A stretch of 64,000 bases of DNA from Arenibacter sp. P308M17 (GTDB lineage: Bacteria; Bacteroidota; Bacteroidia; Flavobacteriales; Flavobacteriaceae): assembly GCF_003426735.1 (NCBI RefSeq), contig NZ_QVON01000005.1, positions 62,001-126,000 on the forward strand, given 5' to 3'. The stretch's first letter is position 1. Every line of letters begins with the position of its first letter. The position numbers and the translations under genes were made by a program. The notes under the pieces are model-generated. The model had not been told where the DNA came from. It did no database searches and was given only the letters and a program-made list of their open reading frames with translations. Positions 17,547 to 28,000 of this stretch are shown here, in pieces.

Positions 17547-17933
17547 ATGAAAAAACGAAAAATCATTCCTTACAATCCCAAATTAAAAGAGTTGGCCCGT
17601 GAATTGAGAAATAATAGTACAAAAGCCGAAATAATATTATGGTTAAAATTGAAAACAAAACAGATGTATGGCTATGATTTTCATCGCCAGAAACCTGTTG
17701 ATAATTATATACTGGATTTTTTTTGCCAGGAATTGATGTTAGGTATTGAAGTGGATGGATATTCCCATGGGATTGTAGAAGTCTATAATAAAGATGTTAT
17801 AAAAGAAGGGAAGATGAATAGTTTGGGTATAACGATTTTACGCTTTACAGATAATCAGATATTAAGGGATATGGAGAATGTGTTACGGGCAATAGAGGGA
17901 TATATCCTGGACTATGAGGAAGAAAATGTGTAA
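17547..17933 (+). CDS. DUF559 domain protein (Vsr-like endonuclease fold)
   Basis: A 128-residue basic protein spanning a full DUF559 domain: KLKELARELRNNSTKAEIILWLKLK, YGYDFHRQKPVDNYILDFFC (predicted catalytic core region with Asp), GIEVDGYSHG, and ITILRFTDNQIL. DUF559 belongs to the PD-(D/E)xK/Vsr-like endonuclease group by established classification; no cellular role is established for these stand-alone proteins. It sits as an island between two MITE-like copies and interrupts an otherwise carbohydrate-related gene run, which suggests it moved in with the repeats. ATG start at 17547. Confidence 0.88.
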   Translation: MKKRKIIPYNPKLKELARELRNNSTKAEIILWLKLKTKQMYGYDFHRQKPVDNYILDFFCQELMLGIEVDGYSHGIVEVYNKDVIKEGKMNSLGITILRFTDNQILRDMENVLRAIEGYILDYEEENV

Positions 17934-17934
17934 A

Positions 17935-18076
17935 ACACCCCTAACCTCCCGTAAAAAAAAGTGGGACAGACGCTCTTAAGAGAGGAATTGATTTATGGCC
18001 AAGTTGAAGGGAATGACAGGGATTCATCTTAAATAAAATGTAATGTTGTGGGATATCCTTGGTAATTGTGGGAATA
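17935..18076. repeat. Degenerate partial MITE copy after DUF559 gene
   Basis: Starts ACACCCCTAACCTCCCGT, a decayed version of the left element end, continues TTGATTTATGGCCAAGTTGA, and ends with a 40-nt block at 18037-18076 that is identical to 18246-18285 in copy 2. It lies directly after the DUF559 stop codon. Confidence 0.75.
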
Positions 18077-18139
18077 AACTTATTGATCACACATTTCATG
18101 GAAGTTATTGTGGGATGGGTGTTTATTGATGATGTAGCA

Positions 18140-18410
18140 GTGGAATAATTGGAGGACAAGGGAAAACACACCCCTAACCCCTCTCTAGAGGGGAATTGGT
18201 TTTTGACCAAATTGAAGGGGATAATAGGGGGGACACTTTAAATACAATGTAATGTTGTGGGATATCCTTGGTAATTGTGGGAATAGATATCGATTAATTT
18301 GATATGGGAATATGTTTCCAATAAGGGTAAAGGATAAAATTGAGGATAGATTGAATGATGTGGGTACAAATAACTCCCCTCTTGAGAGGGGCCGGTGGTG
18401 TGTAATATGA
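18140..18410. repeat. MITE-like element, copy 2 (right of DUF559 gene)
   Basis: The left end has CACACCCCTAACCCCTCTCT with the palindrome CCCCTCTCTAGAGGGG at 18178-18193; the right end has CCCCTCTTGAGAGGGG at 18376-18391 followed by CCGGTGGTGTGTAA. It contains the 40-nt block identical to 18037-18076. Its ends and flanks match copy 1. It runs up to the start of the GH92 gene, so it probably displaced or carries that gene's upstream region. Confidence 0.7.
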
Positions 18411-18443
18411 GGATTGAAGCGTCTTCTGGAAAGTGTAAACGGT

Positions 18444-20684
18444 ATGTTAATGAAATATAATATTCTACAAATATTAATAATTCTTTGTATTGGGGCCTAT
18501 GCCCAAAAGCGACCCGTGGATTACGTAAACCCGTTTATTGGGACCTCCAATTTTGGGACTACCAATCCGGGGCCCATTGCCGTTAGGGGAATGGTTAGTG
18601 TAGCGCCATTTAATGTGGCCGGACCCAAAAATTTGCCTTTGGAAAAGGACAGTCGATGGTTGTCCACACCTTATGTGAAGGAGAACACCTTCTTAACAGG
18701 GTTCAGTCACGTTAATCTTAGTGGTGTAGGCTGTCCCGAACTGGGAGTGATCTTGGCCATGCCCACTACAGGTGATCTTGAAGTAGATCATTTAAAATAC
18801 GGAACCTCCTATTCCAATGAAGTTTCCAAAGTAGGATACTATTCCAATACCTTGGACGATTACAATATAAAAGTAGAGGCCACGGCTACTACCAGGGTCG
18901 GGGTAAGCAAGTATTACTTTCCCAAAGGGGATGCCAATATCCTAATTAATCTTGGGTTGGGGCTGACCAATGAGCAAGGAGCTTCCGTTAGGGTGGTTTC
19001 ATCATCGGAAATAGAAGGGATGCGCAGTGTTGGTTCGTTTTGTTATTACAAGGCGGAGGAAGCCTATCCTGTATATTTTGTAGCGCGATTCTCCCGGCCT
19101 GCGGACGAATTTGGGGTTTGGAAAAAGCCTATGATCTATAAAGGAGCCGAAGCCGAGTGGATGGGCTATAATGGTAAGGTGCGGCTAATGCCAGGATATG
19201 CCATGGAAGTGGTAGGCGATAGCATAGGTGGCTATATGCGGTATAATTTTAAAGAACCTACGGTGGTGGAAATGAAGGTGGGTGTTTCCTATGTCAGCAT
19301 TGAAAATGCCCGTGAAAACCTGGAAAAGGAAACAGCAACGAAAAGTTTTGACCAAATTTTGGCGGAGGCCAGGGAAAATTGGAACGGATATTTGTCCAAG
19401 ATACAGGTTGAAGGAGGCATTGAGGATGATAAGGTTAAGTTTTATACGGCCCTGTACCATACTTTAATTCACCCCGGCACCCTAAATGATTTTAATGGGG
19501 ATTATCCCAAGATGGGAACTAGGGAGGTCCTAAAAATACAGGATACGCGGTATACCGTTTTTTCGCTTTGGGATACGTACCGAAATCTGCATCAATTGAT
19601 GAGCTTGGTGTATCCCAAGCAACAATCCGATATGGTAAAGAGTATGCTCCAGATCTATGATGAAAGCGGTTGGTTGCCTAAATGGGAATTGAATGCCACG
19701 GAAACCACTACCATGGTAGGTGATCCTGCTGGTATTGTTATTGCCGATACCTATTTAAAGGGGATACGCGACTTTGAGGTGGAGAAGGCCTATTCTGCTA
19801 TGGTTAAAAGTGCCGATCAAATAGAGGGTAATCCCCTACGTCCAGGGCTTAAGGATTATTTGGAAAAAGGCTATCTTACCACCAAAACGACCAATAGCGG
19901 ATCGGTATCCACCACCCAGGAGTACAATATTTCGGATTATGCCATAGCACAATTGGCCAAGGTTTTGGGTAAAAAGAAAGATTATCAACGGTTCTCCCAA
20001 AGGTCCATTTCATACCGAAATCTTTTCGACAGGGAATTTAAGCTTTTGAGACCTAGGAACGATGATGGATCATGGGTATCTCCATATAATCCGGAAGCAG
20101 GGGCCAATTTCGTGAAAAATTTAGGTTTCATAGAGGGCAATGCATGGCAATATTCCTTTATGGTTACCCATGACATCCAAGGTCTTATGAAGCTTATAGG
20201 CGGGCCCAAGCCTTTTGTAAACAGGTTGCAGGATGTTTTTGACAAGGGCCATTTTGATATGGCCAACGAACCGGATATTGCCTACCCCTATTTATTCAAT
20301 TATGTGAAGGGAGAGGAGGGGAGAACCCAAAAAATGGTTTCGGATTTATTGAATACCTATTATAAAAATTCGGCCGATGGCCTCCCCGGAAATGATGATA
20401 CAGGGACCATGTCCGCCTGGGCGGTTTTTTCAATGATGGGGATATATCCAATAAGTCCCGTCAATCCAATTTATGCCCTAACAACTCCACGGTTCAATAA
20501 GATAACCATACATTTGGATAACCGGTATTATCAAAAGGAAAAATTGGTGATCACTTCCAATATTTCGGAGAAAAACAGGTATATTGATCATATTGACCTT
20601 CAGGGTAGACCCCATAGGGAATACTTTATATCACATGATGAATTGATAAAGGGGGAATTGTTGGAATTCATATTAAAGGAGTAG
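18444..20684 (+). CDS. GH92 family alpha-mannosidase
   Basis: A 746-residue exported glycoside hydrolase. GH92 enzymes are Ca2+-dependent exo-alpha-mannosidases (often alpha-1,2, some alpha-1,3/1,6). Clear family segments: VDYVNPFIGTS after the signal peptide, GTNPGPIAVRGMVSVAPFN, GFSHVNLSGVGC, YTVFSLWDTYRNLHQL, NATETTTMVGDP, EPDIAYPYLFNYV, and GLPGNDDTGTMSAW with the conserved Asp pair near residue 651. The frame opens at a TTG (18414), but MLMKYNILQILIILCIGAYA beginning at 18444 is a proper signal peptide; ATG 18450 is equally possible. It acts in the periplasm or at the surface on mannosyl side chains. Confidence 0.95.
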   Translation: MLMKYNILQILIILCIGAYAQKRPVDYVNPFIGTSNFGTTNPGPIAVRGMVSVAPFNVAGPKNLPLEKDSRWLSTPYVKENTFLTGFSHVNLSGVGCPELGVILAMPTTGDLEVDHLKYGTSYSNEVSKVGYYSNTLDDYNIKVEATATTRVGVSKYYFPKGDANILINLGLGLTNEQGASVRVVSSSEIEGMRSVGSFCYYKAEEAYPVYFVARFSRPADEFGVWKKPMIYKGAEAEWMGYNGKVRLMPGYAMEVVGDSIGGYMRYNFKEPTVVEMKVGVSYVSIENARENLEKETATKSFDQILAEARENWNGYLSKIQVEGGIEDDKVKFYTALYHTLIHPGTLNDFNGDYPKMGTREVLKIQDTRYTVFSLWDTYRNLHQLMSLVYPKQQSDMVKSMLQIYDESGWLPKWELNATETTTMVGDPAGIVIADTYLKGIRDFEVEKAYSAMVKSADQIEGNPLRPGLKDYLEKGYLTTKTTNSGSVSTTQEYNISDYAIAQLAKVLGKKKDYQRFSQRSISYRNLFDREFKLLRPRNDDGSWVSPYNPEAGANFVKNLGFIEGNAWQYSFMVTHDIQGLMKLIGGPKPFVNRLQDVFDKGHFDMANEPDIAYPYLFNYVKGEEGRTQKMVSDLLNTYYKNSADGLPGNDDTGTMSAWAVFSMMGIYPISPVNPIYALTTPRFNKITIHLDNRYYQKEKLVITSNISEKNRYIDHIDLQGRPHREYFISHDELIKGELLEFILKE

Positions 20685-20699
20685 TGCTAAATCTAAAAG

Positions 20700-22943
20700 A
20701 TGGGATTTTTAGGGACAAAATTTAAATTTATAGGCCTCTTATTGGGAATGTCCGTTATACTGTCATGTAATAATGATGGCATTGTACTGGTACATCAGGG
20801 GAAGACGGATTATGAGCTGGTGTATATGGGCAGTGCTACCGAAAGCCAATATAAATCTGCGGAATCGCTACAACATTATCTATATTTAATTGGTGGGGCC
20901 AAGTTGGGTTTGGTAGATGAAAGTTCCCAGAACCCGGAAAGGAACAAGATTTATATAGGAAACATAAGTGGGGAAAATTTGGGTAGGGAAGAAATTGTCA
21001 TTAGGACGGAAGGCAAGCATTTGTTCATTTATGGAGGATCGGATAGGGCTACAAAATATGCCGTATATGAATTTTTGGAACGCTACTTGGATTGCAGATG
21101 GTATGCCCCCGGAGCGGAAAAGATCCCCGTTTCCAACACTATTGATCTTCCGGCTCTGGATTTTCGCTACCATCCGGATATCACCACAAGAACGGTCCAT
21201 TCCAGATTGTTCTATGATAATCCCGAATTTGCCGATAAGCAGAAAGTAACCTACGAATCATTTCCGAATTACGTTCCCTCTGCCCGCGTACATACCTTTC
21301 ATAAATTTCTGCCTGAGGAACAGTTTTATTTATCCAACCCCGAATATTATGCTTTAAGGGGAGATAAAAGATTGCCGACCCAATTGTGTTTAACAAACCC
21401 GGATGTTCTGGCCATTGTCAAGGATTCCGTAGCTTCATTATTTCAACAATATCCAGAGGCGGAGGTTTTATCCGTAAGCCAGGATGATAACCAGCAGTAT
21501 TGCCAGTGTGATAATTGTAGCAGGATAGATCAGGAAGAAGGAAGTCCGTCCGGAACAATGATCAGGTTCGTAAACGAGGTAGCTGCGGATTTTCCCGACA
21601 GGATGATCTCCACATTGGCCTATCAGTATACCCGCCGGCCGTCCAAGACCAAGCCTTTGGATAATGTTTTGATCACACTGTGTTCCATTGAATGTGACCG
21701 AAGTGCTCCCATTGCTGAAAAATGTACCGATTTCGCCAATGATTTAAGAGGGTGGGGTGCACTCACGAACAATATTAGGATTTGGGACTATACTACGCAG
21801 TTTACCAATTTTTTGGCCCCATTCCCAAATATAAAAACCTTACTGCCCAATATTCAATTGTTTAGGGACAATAACGCCAAATGGGTTTTTGAGCAGCACA
21901 GTAACCAGCCAAGCGAATTGTTTGAGCTAAGGTCCTATATTATGGCCCAATTACTTTGGAACCCGGATCAAAATGTAGATTCCCTCCTCACTGATTTTAC
22001 TGATGGATATTATGGGGAAGCAGGGCTATTTGTAAAAAAATATGTAGACGAAATTCATTCCAAGATACAGGAGAATCCTGATTTTTTCTTGTTTTTATAT
22101 GGGGATCCATCAGAGGCCTTTTCATCTTATTTAAGTCCGGCCATGCTTTCGGAGTATTCAAAATTGTTCGATAAGGCGGAAAATGCGGTGGCCAATTCAC
22201 CTGAATTGTTGGCAAGGGTAAAAATGGCCCGACTTGGAGTGGATTATGCTATTTTGGAAGCTTGTAGAAAAGAACTGACGGAGACCTATAGACTTTTGAT
22301 TCCCAATACCGAGGGTAAAAAAATAATAAATCCTTTGGTAACTACCTTATTGGATAATTTTAGGAAAACTTGTGCTGACAATAATGTTAGCTTAATGAAC
22401 GAGATGGGTTTTACCGTAACCGAATACTTGGCCAATTATATGTCGGCCTTGGAGGTGATAAGAATGCCCAATGTGGCCAGGGGGAAAAAAGTGGTCACGA
22501 TTACGGAACCCAAAAAGTACGCCGATGAGGATCCAATGGCGTTGACCGATGGTGCTTTGGGGGGCAGCAGTTTTTATGCCAATTGGTTGGGGTATGAGGG
22601 TACGGATATGGAGGTGGTTATAGATTTAGGGAAGCCTTTGGCCATAAGTACCATATCTTTGGCCTTTTTGCAGGTTACGAACCATATTGTATTTTTTCCT
22701 TCAAAGGTTGGTTATTCCGGGTCTTTGGATAATGAACATTATTTTAATTTCGGGACCATCAATAATCCAATGCCCTTAACTAAGGAAAGCAAGGTAAACG
22801 ACATTCAGTATTTTAAATTGGATTTTGACAAAAGAAATGCCAGATACATTAAGGTGAGGGCTAAGAATACCCAAACACCATATTGGCACCATGCGGCAGG
22901 TCTGCCTTCTTGGCTCTTTGCGGATGAGATTATAATTAATTAA
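20700..22943 (+). CDS. DUF4838 lipoprotein with discoidin-like tail
   Basis: A 747-residue lipoprotein (VILSCNND, Cys23). Residues about 30-150 look like the GH20-associated N-terminal alpha/beta domain (ESLQHYLYLIGG, YAVYEFLERYLDCRWYAPG). The central part, about 170-480, is DUF4838 (LSVSQDDNQQYCQCDNCSRI, TLAYQYTRRPSK, IRIWDYTTQF), a predicted TIM-barrel related to GH20 without established activity. Residues about 600-747 form a discoidin-like domain whose end, SWLFADEIIIN, mirrors the tail of the protein at 4481-6538. It lies 15 bp after GH92 and 13 bp before GH29, so it is surely cotranscribed with them and may bind or cleave hexosamine-containing glycans. Confidence 0.88.
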   Translation: MGFLGTKFKFIGLLLGMSVILSCNNDGIVLVHQGKTDYELVYMGSATESQYKSAESLQHYLYLIGGAKLGLVDESSQNPERNKIYIGNISGENLGREEIVIRTEGKHLFIYGGSDRATKYAVYEFLERYLDCRWYAPGAEKIPVSNTIDLPALDFRYHPDITTRTVHSRLFYDNPEFADKQKVTYESFPNYVPSARVHTFHKFLPEEQFYLSNPEYYALRGDKRLPTQLCLTNPDVLAIVKDSVASLFQQYPEAEVLSVSQDDNQQYCQCDNCSRIDQEEGSPSGTMIRFVNEVAADFPDRMISTLAYQYTRRPSKTKPLDNVLITLCSIECDRSAPIAEKCTDFANDLRGWGALTNNIRIWDYTTQFTNFLAPFPNIKTLLPNIQLFRDNNAKWVFEQHSNQPSELFELRSYIMAQLLWNPDQNVDSLLTDFTDGYYGEAGLFVKKYVDEIHSKIQENPDFFLFLYGDPSEAFSSYLSPAMLSEYSKLFDKAENAVANSPELLARVKMARLGVDYAILEACRKELTETYRLLIPNTEGKKIINPLVTTLLDNFRKTCADNNVSLMNEMGFTVTEYLANYMSALEVIRMPNVARGKKVVTITEPKKYADEDPMALTDGALGGSSFYANWLGYEGTDMEVVIDLGKPLAISTISLAFLQVTNHIVFFPSKVGYSGSLDNEHYFNFGTINNPMPLTKESKVNDIQYFKLDFDKRNARYIKVRAKNTQTPYWHHAAGLPSWLFADEIIIN

Positions 22944-22956
22944 AACCAGTACAACA

Positions 22957-24447
22957 ATGAGGATAGTTAAAAACAGAATTAGAATTTTTATGATGGCCTT
23001 GGCATTTACCCTTGTTTTTCAGACCATAAATGCACAGGCTATATACGAAGATGAAAGATATGTTCCCGAAACCGATCCTTTGGTACTCGAAAAGTTGGAA
23101 CAATGGCAGGACATGAAATTTGGCCTATTGATGCATTGGGGCACTTATAGCCAATGGGGAATCGTGGAGTCATGGTCCCTATGCCCGGAGGAATATGGCT
23201 GGTGCGAGCGTACAAAGGGCTCTGATCCCAGTAATTACAATACATACAAAAAAGAATATGAAGCGTTGCAGACCACCTTCAATCCAGTAAAATTTGACCC
23301 GGACAAATGGGCCATGGCGGCAAAAAAAGCAGGTATGAAATACGTGGTGTTCACGACGAAGCACCATGATGGGTTTTCCATGTTCGATTCCAAATACACG
23401 GATTATAAGATTACCGATCCAAAAACGCCATTTTCTAAGAACCCCAAAGCCAACATCACCAAGGAAATTTTCAATTCCTTTAGGGACCAAGGATTATGGG
23501 CAGGAGCTTATTTTTCCAAGCCCGATTGGAATACGCCAACATATTGGGATCCCTATTATCCTCCAAGGGACAGAAATGTTAATTACGAGCCTGAGGCCAA
23601 TCCTGAAAAATGGCAGGCCTATGTGGATTTTACACACAATCAAATTTTGGAGCTGCTTACGGATTACGGCAAGGTAGATATTTTGTGGTTGGATGGAGGC
23701 TGGGTGGCCAAAACTCCAAAATCCGAAATCACCAATTGGTATGAGCAACAACTGGTAAACAATGAGAACGGCTACTTAAAGAACCGTATTGTTAACCAGG
23801 ATATCAAGATGGATGAATTAGTGGTGAAGGCCAGAGAAAAACAGCCTGGATTAATTGTTGTGGATCGTGCTGTTCATGGAAAAAACCAAAATTACTTGAC
23901 TCCGGAAAACAGGGTACCCGAAAAGCCATTGCCCTATCCTTGGGAATCCTGTATCATTGCAGGGGGCGGATGGTCCTATTCCTTTGATGCCAAATATATG
24001 TCCGGCCGCGAGGCCATCCATACCTTGGTGGATATTGTGGCCAAAGGAGGGAATCTGTTATTGAACATTGCACCCAGCCCGGAAGGGGAGTGGGATGCAG
24101 GAGCCTATAAGTTGTTGGACGAAATAGGGGATTGGATGGCAGTAAATAAGGAAGCCATTTATGGTACACGGTCTATGGCACCCTATAAGTTCAGTAATAC
24201 TTGTGTAACTGCAAAACCGGATGGTACCGTATATCTTACCTATTTGGTGGAAAAAGGGCAAACTACATTGCCTTCAGAAATTCTGTTTCCGGATTATGTT
24301 CCCAAAAAGGGGGTGAGGGTTCAATTATTGGGGTCTAAGCAAAAACTAAAATGGACCCAAAAAGAAGAAGGAATGGCCATACAACTACCCCAAAATAGGG
24401 AAGCCGATCTATTGGACACAGAGGCCTTTGTAGTAAGTATCAAATAG
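22957..24447 (+). CDS. GH29 family alpha-L-fucosidase
   Basis: A 496-residue exported retaining fucosidase with signal peptide MRIVKNRIRIFMMALAFTL...NAQA. Family landmarks: KFGLLMHWGTYSQWG (54-68), KYVVFTTKHHDGFSMFDS, the nucleophile Asp246 in VDILWLDGGWV, DRAVHG, PWESCIIAGGGWSYS, and GGNLLLNIAPSPEGEW. The C-terminal beta-domain is short. It removes terminal L-fucose; together with GH92 and GH130 it points to a fucosylated mannose-containing glycan. Last enzyme gene before the SusC/SusD pair. Confidence 0.95.
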   Translation: MRIVKNRIRIFMMALAFTLVFQTINAQAIYEDERYVPETDPLVLEKLEQWQDMKFGLLMHWGTYSQWGIVESWSLCPEEYGWCERTKGSDPSNYNTYKKEYEALQTTFNPVKFDPDKWAMAAKKAGMKYVVFTTKHHDGFSMFDSKYTDYKITDPKTPFSKNPKANITKEIFNSFRDQGLWAGAYFSKPDWNTPTYWDPYYPPRDRNVNYEPEANPEKWQAYVDFTHNQILELLTDYGKVDILWLDGGWVAKTPKSEITNWYEQQLVNNENGYLKNRIVNQDIKMDELVVKAREKQPGLIVVDRAVHGKNQNYLTPENRVPEKPLPYPWESCIIAGGGWSYSFDAKYMSGREAIHTLVDIVAKGGNLLLNIAPSPEGEWDAGAYKLLDEIGDWMAVNKEAIYGTRSMAPYKFSNTCVTAKPDGTVYLTYLVEKGQTTLPSEILFPDYVPKKGVRVQLLGSKQKLKWTQKEEGMAIQLPQNREADLLDTEAFVVSIK

Positions 24448-25056
24448 GGAAGAGCTGATAAATTGGAGTTATATTTCAGGTGTCAGAAATAGAGAACTTG
24501 GTTTGAGCGCATGTTTTTTCATGAAAGAGAATTCAAACCTTCTTTAATCCATTAAATACACTGTTTTCTTCAGTCTTAGGATTCTCAGATCCTTGGACGG
24601 GCCTGCCCGCGCCGGTACGGATGAATTTATTCTCCTTGGGAAGGGCCTCCCCCGTGAATTCCACCTAGATCGGGACTGCCTTTTCAACAGTCCCGATAGT
24701 GATCGGTATGGCGAAAACCTGTGCCGAGCATTGTCGAGGTATACCCTATGTCTTGTCTTGTGGATAGTCAGTTTCAAGAATTTTTTATTACAAAAAGTTA
24801 AATTACTTCCAATTTTCAAATAATACCCCATAAATTGATAGTATTTGTACTTGTCAAGATATTTTTTATACAAAAAAATCAAATTATTATTTCGGTTTCG
24901 TGATCCAAATGTTTTCAAAAGCATGTTATTGGACTTTTCTGTGCCGTCATTAGTCGAATTAATTTTCTCGCTAACCTAAGAAATCGAAAATTTAGTAATT
25001 AATTAACATTGGGGTAACTCCCATAAACTTCAATTAACTAACTAAAAATTATTAGT
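24448..25056. other. Gap before SusC with GC-rich repeat and promoter region
   Basis: 609 bp without a supportable gene. It includes a hairpin CGGGACTG/CAGTCCCG (24671-24678 and 24688-24695) and a 22-nt piece at 24705-24726 (GGTATGGCGAAAACCTGTGC...) that recurs with one mismatch and one missing base at 30680-30700, beyond the SusD gene. The minus-strand open frame through 24544-24924 is basic and low in structure and is read as a repeat artefact. Bases 24760-25056 are AT-rich and should hold the susC promoter. Confidence 0.6.
24949..24963 (+). promoter_or_regulatory. 15-nt element shared upstream of two susC genes
   Basis: ATTAGTCGAATTAAT lies 94 nt before the ATG of the first SusC gene. On the minus strand, 36140-36126 reads ATTGGTCGAATTAAT about 106 nt before the second SusC gene: 14 of 15 positions match, at similar distance. 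This suggests a common operator or promoter part; chance cannot be excluded in AT-rich DNA. Confidence 0.4.
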
Positions 25057-28000
25057 ATGATCAAAAAATTTCATTACTATTTAATGTTGTCCGCCTTTCT
25101 CTGTATACAGGGATTGACGGCACAAAACAAGACCGTCTCGGGAACGGTGTCCGATAATATGGGAACTCCTCTGCCTGGAGTGAACGTAGTGGAAAAGGGT
25201 ACAACGAACGGAACATCTACGGATTTTGATGGAAACTATTCCATTGAGGTGTCCAACAATGCTACCTTGGTCTTCTCTTCATTGGGGTTTACCACCAAGG
25301 AAATGGCAGTTTCAGGTCAATCTACAATCAACATGTCATTGGAGGAAGATTCAGAACAGTTGGGTGAGGTTGTTGTAACAGCTCTGGGTATTAAAAGAGA
25401 AACCAAGGCCATTGGATATGCCATGACCGAGGTTCAAGGGGAAGAATTGGCAAGGATCAATGTTGTGAACCCCGTGCAATCCTTGCAAGGTAAAAGTCCA
25501 GGGGTAAGCATTGGATCTTCCGATGGTGGTTTGTTTGGTAATTCCAAAATTCAGATTCGTGGTGTATCCACTTTGAATTCAAGTAATAACCAACCCATTT
25601 TTGTTATAGATGGAGTTATTTTGGAAAATGCTACATCGGGAGCAAGTGCGGACTGGAATGCTTCATCCAACGATTACGGTAACATTCTTAAGAACTTAAA
25701 TCCTGATGACTATAAGAGTGTTTCTATACTTAAAGGAGCGGCAGCTACCGCTTTGTACGGTTCTAGAGGTATCAATGGCGTTGTTCTCATTACTACCAAG
25801 GATGGATCGGGCACCAAAGGAATCGGTGTTTCTGTAAGGCAATCCGTTGGTTTTGATATCGTATATAGAGGGCCTGCATTGCAAAACGAGTACGGACCTG
25901 GAACTTTGGCAGGTTATGTAGGTTATGGCAATCAGGATAATGAAGGGAATTATTACAACTGGGATACCCAGCAATTCTATTATAATGTAGATGGTGTTCC
26001 AACTTTGCGTAATCATGCAGGGGGCGGCCTAAGTTATGGTCCTAAATTTGATGGTAGGCCAATTGAAGACTATGATGGTACAATGACTACATACAGTCCT
26101 CAAAAGAACAATATGCTGGACGCATATAGCACTGGTGTCAATACCAATACTTCTGTGGCATTGAGCGGGGGTAACGAGAAAGGTAATTTTTACCTTTCCG
26201 ATTCTTATAATGAAAGAACGGGTACATTGCCCAATAATTCCTTTAAAAGGAATTCCTTAATGTTCAGGGGTTCCTATAACCTCGCCCCATGGTTAAGGGC
26301 AAGTGCGTCTGTTTCCTTTACGGATTCCAATTCTCATAATCCGAGAAATGATATTTCACAAGGATTTTTTGATGGCACTTTTGAGAGAACATATAATACT
26401 GAGAAGTATATGCAGAACCAATATTGGCAAGCCTCCCACGGCGGGGTACCCAATGCAAATTTTGGAGATGATTATACGGATGTACCCAACAGAGGTCTTT
26501 GGTTTGCCTATGAAAACAATAACAATTACAACAAGGAAACCGTTGTTAGACCCATCGTAACTTTGGCTGCCGATGTTACCGATTGGTTAACGATTACCGC
26601 TGAAGGAAATATGAACCATTACACCACCGAATATGAAAATAAGGAATTGGGTAGTGGGTATGCCAATGAAGGGGGTTACTATGAATTGAGACACAATAAA
26701 GATGTTAGTAAAACCGGTAAATTGACATTTAATTTTAAAAAGGATCTTACCCAAGACTTGTTAGGAAATTTATTGCTGGGAGGTGAAATTTGGAACCAGA
26801 AAAAGTCGTTTACCAGAGGATGGACCGATGGTGGGCTAATAGTTCCAGGTAGGTTTTATTTAGGAAATTCTCTTAGGACCCAAAGAGGAGAAGGAGGAGT
26901 TTCTGATACCAAGCAACTTAACTCATTATATTTCTTGGCCAACCTTTCTTACAAAGATCAATTATTTTTGGATATTACCGGGCGTAACGACTGGTCTTCT
27001 GCATTGGTCTATACCGATGGAACCGGAAATAATTCATATTTCTATCCTTCCGTTTCCGGATCATGGGTTTTTAGTGAAGCAACCGGTACCTCAAACTGGT
27101 TTACTTTTGGTAAATTACGTGCTTCTTGGGCACAAGTAGGTTCCGATACCAGTCCATATACCATAAATAAAGGATATGGCCAGGGAAGTATAGATAATGG
27201 AGGTAATTTTATATATACCAATACGGTTAACACTACTTTGGTGGATAGGGCTATTAAACCAGAGCGTAAGGATTCCTATGAAATTGGTGCCGACGTGCGT
27301 TTCTTTGGTAATAGGTTAGGTATTGATGTGGCTTATTATGATGAAACCATTTCAGAACAAATTGGTAATGTGCCTTTGCCTGCGGAATCTGGCTATAATA
27401 GCCTTCTGACCAATATTGGTACTTTGACCAATTCCGGTTTGGAATTGACTGTAACTGGAACACCTATTAGATCTAATGGGTTTAGTTGGAATACTACTTT
27501 CAATTATTGGAACAATACCACCATGATAGATGAGGTACATCCTGATTTTGGGGAGTATAAAAATTTAGGTGGTGATATTACTTATGGTAATTTCCGTGTG
27601 GGTTCTGTAGCTTTTGAAGGCGGGGAATATGGTATATTATATTCCGATAGCGCACCAAAGAAGTTTGAGTCTTCCGATCCAAATCACCCCAACAATGGCA
27701 AAAATCAATTAATTTGGGTCGACTCCAGAAGAGGGGCTTATTTTCAGAGAAGTGGCGAGCCTGAGGAAATTGGAAAGGTTCAACCGGATTTTGAAGGGTC
27801 ATGGAACAATGATTTCAATATAGGTAATTTTAATTTATCCATCCTATTGGACGCTAGATTTGGTGGCCATATGGCATCGTATTCCAGTAGATATGGTACG
27901 GCTTACGGGTATACTGAAAGTTCACTCTATGGTCGGGATCCGGAACATGGAGGTGTAACTTGGACATCTGGTTATGACGATGTACAAGGTACACAGTTTA

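Noticed and set aside
24544-24924. 126-residue minus-strand open frame before SusC
   Set aside because: Crosses GC-rich repeat DNA and hairpins, is extremely basic, and has no start signal or family feature.
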